Assembly (NCBI GenBank): GCA_964645715.1
Contig: CAZYAO010000013.1
Span: 1-64,000 of the forward strand
DNA length: 64,000 nucleotides
Reading direction: 5' to 3'
Origin: JAUMBM01 sp964645715
GTDB taxonomy: Bacteria > Bacteroidota > Bacteroidia > Chitinophagales > Saprospiraceae
The translations under genes and the position numbers were made by a program. Every line of letters starts with the position of its first letter. The stretch's first letter is position 1. The notes under the pieces are model-generated. The model was not told where the DNA came from, did not search any database, and worked only from the letters and a program-made list of their open reading frames with translations. This document shows positions 33,568-40,515 of the stretch, piece by piece.

Positions 33568-34185
33568 CTATTTGAAATCAGCCATGGAAAGGTGCAGATT
33601 GCAAAACTGGTAGTCTACTGCAACATTGGACGCAACAACAAGCAGTCGTCCAGGCGCATACTCGTCTACCAACTGCAGATACCATTCCACACCTCTGGCA
33701 TCCAGGTTGGTGGTGGGTTCGTCCAAAAGCACCAACTGGCTGTCGCTTATCAGCGACAGACCAAGCTTAAGCCGTTGCTTCATGCCGCTGGAAAAATGCT
33801 TGACAGGTTTGTTTACAGCCTGCGTCAGTGCCATGCGGTCAATGGCCTGCATAGGTGTAAGGCCATTGCGGAAAGGCTTGAAGCGATGCTGAAAAGTGAC
33901 AGATTCAAGCAGCGTAAATTCCTCAATAAGTTCAATATAGGGCGCTGAAAAAGTGATGTACCGATACAGCTGGTCAATCGGTAGTGGCCTGCCACCAAGG
34001 GAGTAGCCTACACGACCCTTGCTGGGACTCAGATGCCCTGAAAGCAGGCGCAAAAAGGTCGACTTGCCTGAACCATTGGCACCTGTGATGGCATAGCGGT
34101 TGTTGTCCGAAAAAGTATAGGTCACTTTTCGATAAATCCATTCATGCAGGTAGCGCTTGCCAGCGCCCTCGAGCTCAATCTTCAT
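33568..34185 (-). CDS. ABC transporter ATP-binding protein
   Basis: A 205-residue single-domain ATPase. Walker A GANGSGKST, signature KHFSSGMKQRLKLGLSL, Walker B QLVLLDEPT and a C-terminal VVASNVAVDY in place of the usual switch-His segment are visible. No permease gene adjoins it, so its partner is elsewhere. The start at 34185 (MKIELEGAGKRY) overlaps the end of lpxA by 11 bp; ATGs at 34200 and 34206 are alternatives with larger overlap. The altered H-loop region (ASN where SH is usual) deserves note: it may reduce turnover, or the alignment by eye may be off. Confidence 0.8.
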   Translation of the reverse strand: MKIELEGAGKRYLHEWIYRKVTYTFSDNNRYAITGANGSGKSTFLRLLSGHLSPSKGRVGYSLGGRPLPIDQLYRYITFSAPYIELIEEFTLLESVTFQHRFKPFRNGLTPMQAIDRMALTQAVNKPVKHFSSGMKQRLKLGLSLISDSQLVLLDEPTTNLDARGVEWYLQLVDEYAPGRLLVVASNVAVDYQFCNLHLSMADFK

Positions 34186-34990
34186 GCCCGTTGGCACCAT
34201 TGACATTGCTTTGAAATCCGCGAATAATCCCCCCCTTGGAGTCCTTGATAAAAGACAGAATCGTATCGGTCTCCTCAGACTGTAGGCTCATCTCATCAAT
34301 GAATTCCATAGCCCTCGATAACGAATAACCCTTCTGAAAAATTACGCGGTACAGATCATGTATTTGGTTGATTTGCTCCGCACTAAAGTCGCGGCGACGC
34401 AGGCCGACAACATTGACGCCAATGTACGCCAGCGGCTCGCGGGCAGCCCGTACAAAGGGAGGAACGTCTTTTCGCACCAGTGATCCCCCCGCAATAAAAC
34501 TGTGTGCGCCTATACGCGTAAATTGCTGTACCCCTACCTGGCCTTCTATAATGGCCCAGTCATCAATAAGCACATGCCCGGCCAAGTTAACATTGTTGGC
34601 AAGAATGATGTTGTTGCCCAACAGGCAGTCATGGGCAACATGCACATAAGCCATGAGAAGACAATTGCTGCCTACGCGGGTCGTGTTTGCTTGGGCTGTC
34701 CCTCGGTTGATGGTGACATGCTCGCGTATAATCGTATTGTCCCCTATTTCCGTCGTCGTATACTCGCCCTGAAACTTTAAATCCTGTGGAATTGCAGAAA
34801 TAACCGCTCCGGGAAAAACTTGTACGTTGCTGCCAATGCGAGCCCCGCTGAAAATGGTAACGTGTGGACCTATCCAACAGTTGTCTCCAATTTCAACGTC
34901 TTTGTCAATGAAACTGAAAGGACTAATGACAACATTGTTGCCTATTTTTGCCGACGGATCAACCGCCTGCAATGAATGACCTGTATTCAT
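34175..34990 (-). CDS. lpxA: UDP-N-acetylglucosamine acyltransferase
   Basis: A 271-residue left-handed beta-helix enzyme for the first step of lipid A synthesis: transfer of a 3-hydroxyacyl chain from ACP to UDP-GlcNAc. Hexapeptide repeats run from about residue 12 to 190 (AKIGNNVVISPFSFIDKDVEIG); the catalytic His lies in MAYVHVAHDCLLGN. A C-terminal helical part follows (FSAEQINQIHDLYRVIF). The start at 34990 leaves a single base after the lpxC/fabZ stop. The ABC ATPase overlaps its 3' end, so three genes share one transcript. Confidence 0.95.
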   Translation of the reverse strand: MNTGHSLQAVDPSAKIGNNVVISPFSFIDKDVEIGDNCWIGPHVTIFSGARIGSNVQVFPGAVISAIPQDLKFQGEYTTTEIGDNTIIREHVTINRGTAQANTTRVGSNCLLMAYVHVAHDCLLGNNIILANNVNLAGHVLIDDWAIIEGQVGVQQFTRIGAHSFIAGGSLVRKDVPPFVRAAREPLAYIGVNVVGLRRRDFSAEQINQIHDLYRVIFQKGYSLSRAMEFIDEMSLQSEETDTILSFIKDSKGGIIRGFQSNVNGANGHED

Positions 34991-34991
34991 A

Positions 34992-36380
34992 TTATGAGCG
35001 CTTGACAATCTGAGCCGTAAGCTCAGCCTCTGAAACGATGCGCGTACCTACAAAAGCAACAGCGCGCATTTGACAAATACCCCGGCGTATGGGTGCCATC
35101 AGTTCCAACCGGAAAAAGATAGTATCTCCGGGAACCACCTTCTGTTTGAACTTTGCATTCTCAATCTTGAGGAAATAAGTATCCCAGTTGCCTGGATCCT
35201 CAACACCTGAAAGCGCCAGAATCCCGCCTGTCTGAGCCATAGCCTCTATCTGCAACACCCCCGGCATCACTGGATTGTTGGGGAAGTGACCCTGAAAAAA
35301 TTCTTCGTTGAAAGTCAGGTTTTTCATCCCCACAACGTGCTGGCTTGTCAGCTCAATGATCTTATCAACCAATAAAAACGGATAGCGGTGCGGGAGCCAC
35401 TGCGCAATCTTCACACTGTCCATCACTGGTTCTGCATCAGGATCATACTTAGGAAGGCCCTTCAGCCGACGCTGTTCTAACAGTCGTTTTTTGAGGATTT
35501 TTGTAAACTCAACATTGGCTTTGTGCCCGGGCTTGGTTGCCAGTATTTTGCCCTTAATCGGAGCTCCCAAGAGCGCTACATCTCCTATCACATCCAGCAG
35601 CTTGTGGCGGGCTGGTTCATTTTGAAAATGCAGGTCGAGCGTGTTGAGTATCCCCTCTCCGTTAACCTCCACCTTGGGACGCCCCATCTTTTCGGCAAGT
35701 TCGTCAAGGGTTGATTGTGCCACCGGCTTGTCGGCAATTACAATGGCATTGGATAAATCTCCACCCTTAATGAGATTGTGGGCAAAAAGTGTCTCTAACT
35801 CGTGAACGAAAACAAATGTCCTCGAAGGAGCAATCTCCGCCGCGTATTGCTTGACATCCAGCAGTATCGCGTACTGTTGCCCCAGCAATGCCGAATTGAA
35901 GTCTATCATGGATACTACCTGAAAATCGTCGGCAGGCATAGCAGTAAGCTCAGCACCCGTCACTTCATCCCGATAGGTCAGCGGCTGGTCTACGACAAAA
36001 TAATCTCTGTCTGCTGCTTGTTCTACAATCCCCACAGCCTGAAGGATTTCAACAAAGGGCGCGGCGCTGCCATCCATAATGGGCATCTCAGGACCGTCAA
36101 TCTGCAACAGAACATTGTCAATCCCAAGGCCAAAAAGAGCTGACAGTACATGCTCAATGGTGCTCACACTGGCATGGCCGTTCTGAATAGTGGTGCTGCG
36201 TTCTGTGTTGACGACGCGGCTGACATCCGCATTGATGACAGGTTGATCAGGCAGGTCGGTGCGTTGAACGCGATAACCGTGGTCTATCGGAGCCGGTTGA
36301 AAGGTTAGCGTGGCAGGCTTTCCTGTGTGCAAACCTACACCGGAGATCGATACTGCCTGATTAATCGTAGTTTGTTTCAT
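34992..36380 (-). CDS. lpxC-fabZ: Fused LpxC deacetylase / FabZ hydroxyacyl-ACP dehydratase
   Basis: A 462-residue bifunctional enzyme. Residues 1 to about 305 are LpxC, the zinc deacetylase of lipid A synthesis: E76-H77 in TIEHVLSALFG, then PARHKLLDVIGD (second zinc His and Asp) and PGHKANVEF. Residues about 318-462 are FabZ of fatty acid synthesis: LPHRYPFLLVDK and FFQGHFPNNPVMPGVLQIEAMAQ with the catalytic His and Glu (quoted here in part). This fusion is typical of Bacteroidota. Two -7 boxes lie just upstream. It is followed after one base by lpxA. Confidence 0.95.
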   Translation of the reverse strand: MKQTTINQAVSISGVGLHTGKPATLTFQPAPIDHGYRVQRTDLPDQPVINADVSRVVNTERSTTIQNGHASVSTIEHVLSALFGLGIDNVLLQIDGPEMPIMDGSAAPFVEILQAVGIVEQAADRDYFVVDQPLTYRDEVTGAELTAMPADDFQVVSMIDFNSALLGQQYAILLDVKQYAAEIAPSRTFVFVHELETLFAHNLIKGGDLSNAIVIADKPVAQSTLDELAEKMGRPKVEVNGEGILNTLDLHFQNEPARHKLLDVIGDVALLGAPIKGKILATKPGHKANVEFTKILKKRLLEQRRLKGLPKYDPDAEPVMDSVKIAQWLPHRYPFLLVDKIIELTSQHVVGMKNLTFNEEFFQGHFPNNPVMPGVLQIEAMAQTGGILALSGVEDPGNWDTYFLKIENAKFKQKVVPGDTIFFRLELMAPIRRGICQMRAVAFVGTRIVSEAELTAQIVKRS

Positions 36381-36389
36381 AACCCAAAA

Positions 36390-36421
36390 CAAAGGTATGC
36401 TGAAAAATAAACGCAAAGATA
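36390..36421 (-). promoter_or_regulatory. Two -7 boxes upstream of lpxC/fabZ
   Basis: On the minus strand TATCTTTG (36421-36414) and TACCTTTG (36397-36390) both match TAnnTTTG exactly; the nearer one ends 9 bp before the ATG at 36380. Two start sites are plausible, one giving a very short leader. Confidence 0.45.
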
Positions 36422-36532
36422 AGCAATAGGCTGTTAATTAGGAGCTATACCACATGATCCGCATAAGCGCCATGACGTCGGTATGCGAATACAGCGGCAG
36501 TCCAGCTATGACTCACCGACACAGGCCGAGAT

Positions 36533-37561
36533 TTATTCCTGCCCTTTGATCCACTTATTGAGGTGGCGGTAGATGAGCGGGAGCTGCTTGAACACGGCAT
36601 AGCTTCTAAGGTAGTCGTTGTAGGGCATGCCCGGTGTGCCGGCAAGTATCTTCCCTTTTTCGGTCACACTGGCAGCAACACCCGTTTGTGCCTGTATCTG
36701 TACACCTTCTGCAATTTCTATGTGTCCGACAAAACCTGCCTGTCCGCCAATGCGACAATGCGCTCCAATGCGGGTACTGCCTGCAATGCCCGCCAAAGCC
36801 GCAATAACCGTATGTGCACCTACTTCGACATTGTGACCCACCTGTATCAAGTTGTCCAGTTTGACCCCCTGTCGGATATATGTGCTGCCCATAGTGGCGC
36901 GGTCAATGGTCGTACAAGCACCTATTTCGACGTCTGCCTCAATGACAACGTTGCCCAGGTGAGGCACTTTCTGGTATACTCCGGTTGTCGGATCCGGAAC
37001 GAAGCCAAAGCCGTCACTGCCAATGACTGCATTGGCATGTATTACACAGCGATCTCCAATCACGCAGTCATGCAGAATGCGCACCCCCGGATGAAGTACT
37101 ACTCCTTCACCCAGACGAACGTTGACACCGACATATACCTGATCGTGGAGCATACTGCCCGCGCCTACAACTGCACCTTTTTCTACGACACTGAAGCGGC
37201 CAACCGTTACCCCCTCACCCAAGACAGCAGCAGAGTCGATGCTGGCTTCGGCAGCAATACCCCCCCGTTGCGAGGCCTGTGCCGCCTGAAAACGCTGAAG
37301 CAGCGTAGTGAAGGCTTCTCGTACATTGTCAACCCGAATGAGGGTCGCTTTCAGTGGCTGCGAAGGCACAAATGTGCGATCAACAATGATGGCGGAGGCT
37401 GTAGTCGTGTAAGCATAAGGCTCATACTTGGCATGACCCAAAAAACAAATAGCCCCCTCTCCTCCCTCTTCAATCTTGGCAGGGCGGCTGATCAAAACCT
37501 CAGGCTCTCCCTCGAGGATTCCTCCAATGATATTGGCAACTTCTTTGGCTGTTATTTGCAT
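36533..37561 (-). CDS. lpxD: UDP-3-O-(3-hydroxyacyl)glucosamine N-acyltransferase
   Basis: A 342-residue enzyme for the third step of lipid A synthesis. The N-terminal uridine-binding domain starts MQITAKEVANIIGG; a left-handed beta-helix covers about 100-300 with ILHDCVIGDRCVIHANAVIG. The motif NAVIGSDGFGFVPD and the following H-L-G-N are typical of LpxD; the catalytic His lies in IQVGHNVEVG. ATG 37561 replaces a longer ORF start at 37627. It is transcribed in the same direction as lpxC/fabZ, but 152 bp and two -7 boxes separate them. Confidence 0.94.
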   Translation of the reverse strand: MQITAKEVANIIGGILEGEPEVLISRPAKIEEGGEGAICFLGHAKYEPYAYTTTASAIIVDRTFVPSQPLKATLIRVDNVREAFTTLLQRFQAAQASQRGGIAAEASIDSAAVLGEGVTVGRFSVVEKGAVVGAGSMLHDQVYVGVNVRLGEGVVLHPGVRILHDCVIGDRCVIHANAVIGSDGFGFVPDPTTGVYQKVPHLGNVVIEADVEIGACTTIDRATMGSTYIRQGVKLDNLIQVGHNVEVGAHTVIAALAGIAGSTRIGAHCRIGGQAGFVGHIEIAEGVQIQAQTGVAASVTEKGKILAGTPGMPYNDYLRSYAVFKQLPLIYRHLNKWIKGQE

Positions 37562-37565
37562 GGGG

Positions 37566-37573
37566 CAAAGGTA
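37566..37573 (-). promoter_or_regulatory. -7 box TACCTTTG abutting lpxD ATG
   Basis: An exact match on the minus strand, four bases before the ATG at 37561, implying a near-leaderless mRNA if used. Confidence 0.4.
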
Positions 37574-37648
37574 AAAAAAACACTTGGTCACAGATAATTT
37601 TTGCGGCAGGCTGACGGTACTTTGCACGCAATTTCGTGGACTTTACGC

Positions 37649-37656
37649 TATATTTG
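37649..37656 (+). promoter_or_regulatory. -7 box TATATTTG near hemC start
   Basis: An exact TAnnTTTG match 12 bp before the TTG at 37669. If it is used, the GTG at 37636 cannot be the start codon. Confidence 0.35.
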
Positions 37657-37668
37657 CCGAAAAATATC

Positions 37669-38568
37669 TTGGAAAGGATCATCAGAATTGGTACGAGAGG
37701 CAGCGAACTGGCACTTTGGCAGGCAAATCACCTACAGCAGGAACTCACTGGTCTGGGTATCCGATCTGAACTTGTAATCATCAAAACCAAAGGTGACCAG
37801 ATCCAACATATAGGATTTGATAAGATCGAAGGCAAAGGCTTTTTTACCAAAGAGCTGGAAGAGGCATTGCTCGCAGGCGCAGTCGATCTGGCCGTCCATT
37901 CTATGAAAGATCTGCCAACGACCAGTCCAGCCGGACTCAGTATCGCCGGTGTCTCTTATCGGGATGACCCCGCCGACTGGCTTCTCATCAACCCAGCTTC
38001 TTTCTCATCGCATACGCCCCTCAACCTGCCGGAGGGTGCAACAGTCGGTACCTCTTCCATACGCCGGAAAACCCAACTGCTGGATCTTATGCCTGGCCTG
38101 CAAACAGTAGATATCCGGGGCAATGTGCCCACACGCATACAAAAATTATTCTCCGAAGGACTTGATGCTATCGTGCTGGCTGCCGCAGGCCTAAGCCGCC
38201 TGTCAATAGACCTGAACCACCTGCAGGTCGTACGCTTTCACCCGCGTGAGTTCGTCCCCGCTCCCGCACAGGGGGTACTCGCTTACCAATTGCGCAGCGA
38301 CGACACAGAACTCCGTAAGGCGCTGCGCCCCATCCACCATCCTGAGGTTTCGGCTTGCACCAATGTCGAACGCAGAATCCTCCAGCTGCTTGAGGGTGGC
38401 TGCCAGCTCCCGCTGGGCGCTTTTTGCCAAAAAGATGCTGCCGGTAACTATCATGTCTTCACCGCCTACGCGCCCAGCGCACAGGCACCTCTTCGCAGAT
38501 TTTCTCATTCTTCATCCACAAGTCAGGGGCTGGCAGAAACCGTTGTACAGCAACTTTTAGCTACTTAA
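37669..38568 (+). CDS. hemC: Hydroxymethylbilane synthase (porphobilinogen deaminase)
   Basis: A 299-residue enzyme that joins four porphobilinogens into hydroxymethylbilane for heme synthesis. Visible motifs: IRIGTRGSELALWQA, KTKGDQ, FTKELEEALL, AVHSMKDLPT, TSSIRRKTQLL, and the Cys in LEGGCQLPLGAF that carries the dipyrromethane cofactor. No ATG exists near the N-terminus: TTG at 37669 yields the family start LERIIRIGTRG, while GTG 37636 would add 11 residues. The TTG is preferred by family length. It is divergent from lpxD. Confidence 0.88.
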   Translation: MERIIRIGTRGSELALWQANHLQQELTGLGIRSELVIIKTKGDQIQHIGFDKIEGKGFFTKELEEALLAGAVDLAVHSMKDLPTTSPAGLSIAGVSYRDDPADWLLINPASFSSHTPLNLPEGATVGTSSIRRKTQLLDLMPGLQTVDIRGNVPTRIQKLFSEGLDAIVLAAAGLSRLSIDLNHLQVVRFHPREFVPAPAQGVLAYQLRSDDTELRKALRPIHHPEVSACTNVERRILQLLEGGCQLPLGAFCQKDAAGNYHVFTAYAPSAQAPLRRFSHSSSTSQGLAETVVQQLLAT

Positions 38569-38623
38569 TGCACCGCAGACTACATTTATCGATTATTTGG
38601 TCCCCCAATTAGGGCTTTTTTTG

Positions 38624-38631
38624 TACATTTG
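38624..38631 (+). promoter_or_regulatory. -7 box TACATTTG upstream of NYN-cold-shock gene
   Basis: An exact match 167 bp before the ATG at 38799, with TTTG 24 bp upstream (38596-38599), slightly beyond the usual spacing. It predicts a leader of roughly 160 nt. Confidence 0.4.
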
Positions 38632-38798
38632 CTGTTGCTTCGCCATTTCCTGAATCTTAGCCAAGGTGTTGCGCTTAAAAATCAATTCGTTGCTTAAACT
38701 TGCCCATTGGCCCATTTGAACCCAATCAAATATTGAAAATACCTGTTACTGATAATAGTTTAGGGTTCCGTATTAAAAAGCTGATTTTATTTTAATTT

Positions 38799-39749
38799 AT
38801 GCAGAACAAGACGATTAAAATTGCTGTCTATTACGACGGCAGTTATTTCCTTCACATCAGTAATTATTACAATTACGATCACCCAAAAAGAAAAAGGCTT
38901 AGTATCAGTGGTTTGCACCAATTCATCCGCTATCAGCTGGCCTTGGAAGAGAATACTTCCTACCGCTACTGCCAGATCGTTGATGCTCACTACTTTCGCA
39001 GCCGCCTGAGCGCACAGGAAGCCTATCAACGTGGTTCTGTGCTGTACTGGGATCGGGTTTTCGACGATATCCTCATGTCAGCGGGTATCGTCACGCATTA
39101 TCTGCCGCAAAAGCAGTCGTCCTCCCGCAAAGAGGACAGGGGTATCGATGTGTGGCTGGCTTTGGAAGCGTATGAACAGGCCTTCCTCAAAAAAATCGAT
39201 GTGGTTGTACTCATCGCAGGTGATGGTGACTACCTGCCTTTGATACGCAAGCTCAATACGCTGGGTACAAAGGTCATGCTGCTCTCCTGGGAACTGGAAT
39301 TTACCACCGAGCATGGTAAGGCAATGACCACCCGTACGCCGCGGGAGTTACTCGATGAGGTTACCTATCCACTGGCAATGCACGAACTGATCGACGGGCG
39401 GAGAAGCAAAAATGATCCCATCATTAACGATCTTTTTGTACCCGGAGAAAGCAAACAGCGTTCCTTCCAGCCTTCGGAAAATGGGGATATCGGCGAACAA
39501 TACGAAGACGGTGACTTGCCGCCGCCTGTTATTGGTGAGGTGCTCTCTGGTGAAGTGCTCAGCCTGAAAAATGGCTATGGGTTTATCAGATACCCTCCCA
39601 ACAACTTGTTCTTCCACCATTCCAGTGTGCAGGATATGGATTTTCACGACCTGCTGGTTGGCGATCTGGTCGAATACACACTCGAACGCAACGAAGATGG
39701 TCAACTGATTGCCACCAATGTTCGCCTCTTAGAAGAGGAGGAAGAGTAA
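38799..39749 (+). CDS. NYN-domain (LabA-like) ribonuclease fold fused to a cold-shock domain
   Basis: A 316-residue cytoplasmic protein with two domains. Residues 5 to about 195 are a NYN/PIN-like domain of the LabA/DUF88 type: IAVYYDGSYF with Asp13, DRGIDVWLALEAYE and VVVLIAGDGDYLPLIRKL provide the acidic metal-site residues expected of an RNase. A polar linker (about 200-245) leads to a cold-shock domain (about 247-312): GEVLSLKNGYGFIRYP with the RNP1-like KNGYGFI and LFFHHSSV as RNP2. Such a fusion suggests RNA binding plus cleavage. The C-terminus is acidic (LLEEEEE). A long leader precedes it and a strong hairpin follows immediately. Confidence 0.85.
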   Translation: MQNKTIKIAVYYDGSYFLHISNYYNYDHPKRKRLSISGLHQFIRYQLALEENTSYRYCQIVDAHYFRSRLSAQEAYQRGSVLYWDRVFDDILMSAGIVTHYLPQKQSSSRKEDRGIDVWLALEAYEQAFLKKIDVVVLIAGDGDYLPLIRKLNTLGTKVMLLSWELEFTTEHGKAMTTRTPRELLDEVTYPLAMHELIDGRRSKNDPIINDLFVPGESKQRSFQPSENGDIGEQYEDGDLPPPVIGEVLSGEVLSLKNGYGFIRYPPNNLFFHHSSVQDMDFHDLLVGDLVEYTLERNEDGQLIATNVRLLEEEEE

Positions 39750-39791
39750 ATAATAAGGGGGGCAAGCACAAGCTTGCCCCCCTTATTATTT
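39748..39791. terminator. Bidirectional 20-bp hairpin between convergent genes
   Basis: Arms 39748-39767 and 39772-39791 pair perfectly around an ACAA loop. The stem begins within the stop codon of the NYN gene and includes the stop codon of trmD on the other strand. The A+T outer part supplies T-rich ends both ways. Confidence 0.8.
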
Positions 39792-40472
39792 TACATCGTC
39801 CTGCAACAAATCGGGTCGCCGCTCTTCCGTTCTGCGCAGCGCCTGTTCGTATCGCCATTCTTCAATGAGCGCAAAGTTGCCGGTGGTCAGCACCTCCGGT
39901 ACTCTCCAGCCACGAAACTCAGCTGGCCGTGTGTACACGGGGGGCGAGAGCAGGTTATCCTGAAAAGAGTCAAACAATGCACTGGTCTCGTCGTTGAGTA
40001 CTCCCGGCAACAGTCGCCCCAAGGAGTCTACCAACACAGCCGCCGGCAGTTCGCCGCCACTAAGCACATAGTCCCCAATGCTGATTTCCATGGTCACGTA
40101 GTGCTCGCGAATACGCTCGTCAATACCCTTGTAATGCCCGCTGATCAATAGCAAATTTTGCTTCATGGACAGCCGATTGGCCAAAGGCTGGTCATACCGC
40201 TGTCCGTCAGGGGTCAGAAAGATAATTTCGTCGTACTTGCGGTGGATGAGCAATTCATCGATGCAGTTAGCCAGCGGCTCTACCATCATGACCATACCGG
40301 CACCGCCGCCAAACTGATAGTCGTCCACTTGCTTGTGACGACCCAGCCCATAGGGACGCAGGTCGTGTATGCCAATGGTCAACAGCCCCTTATCCTGCGC
40401 ACGCTTTAATATAGAATGCTGAAAGGGACTCTCCAGTAGTTCCGGTAATACGGTAATGATATCAATGTGCAT
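39786..40472 (-). CDS. trmD: tRNA (guanine-N1-)-methyltransferase
   Basis: A 228-residue SPOUT-class enzyme that methylates G37 next to the anticodon in tRNAs reading CNN codons, preventing frameshifts. Motifs: MHIDIITVLPELLESPF, GGGAGMVMMVEPL, the knot segment ISGHYKGIDERI, and GDYVLSGGELPA. The start is well defined (cat at 40470-40472). It is 43 bp downstream of the TonB receptor with its own -7 box, and its stop is part of the convergent hairpin. Confidence 0.96.
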   Translation of the reverse strand: MHIDIITVLPELLESPFQHSILKRAQDKGLLTIGIHDLRPYGLGRHKQVDDYQFGGGAGMVMMVEPLANCIDELLIHRKYDEIIFLTPDGQRYDQPLANRLSMKQNLLLISGHYKGIDERIREHYVTMEISIGDYVLSGGELPAAVLVDSLGRLLPGVLNDETSALFDSFQDNLLSPPVYTRPAEFRGWRVPEVLTTGNFALIEEWRYEQALRRTEERRPDLLQDDVK

Positions 40473-40493
40473 GTCCTCTGCTCTTTTGACTGC

Positions 40494-40501
40494 AAAAATA
40501 C
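40494..40501 (-). promoter_or_regulatory. -7 box TATTTTTG upstream of trmD
   Basis: An exact TAnnTTTG match on the minus strand 21 bp before the trmD ATG, in the short gap after the TonB receptor, so trmD may be transcribed on its own. Confidence 0.4.
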
Positions 40502-40515
40502 AGCTATTCGGGCTG

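Noticed and set aside
36563..37597. Plus-strand ORF of 344 codons opposite lpxD
   Set aside because: It exactly shadows lpxD, whose hexapeptide repeats and catalytic residues are convincing; the shadow product is Cys/Asn-rich without motifs.
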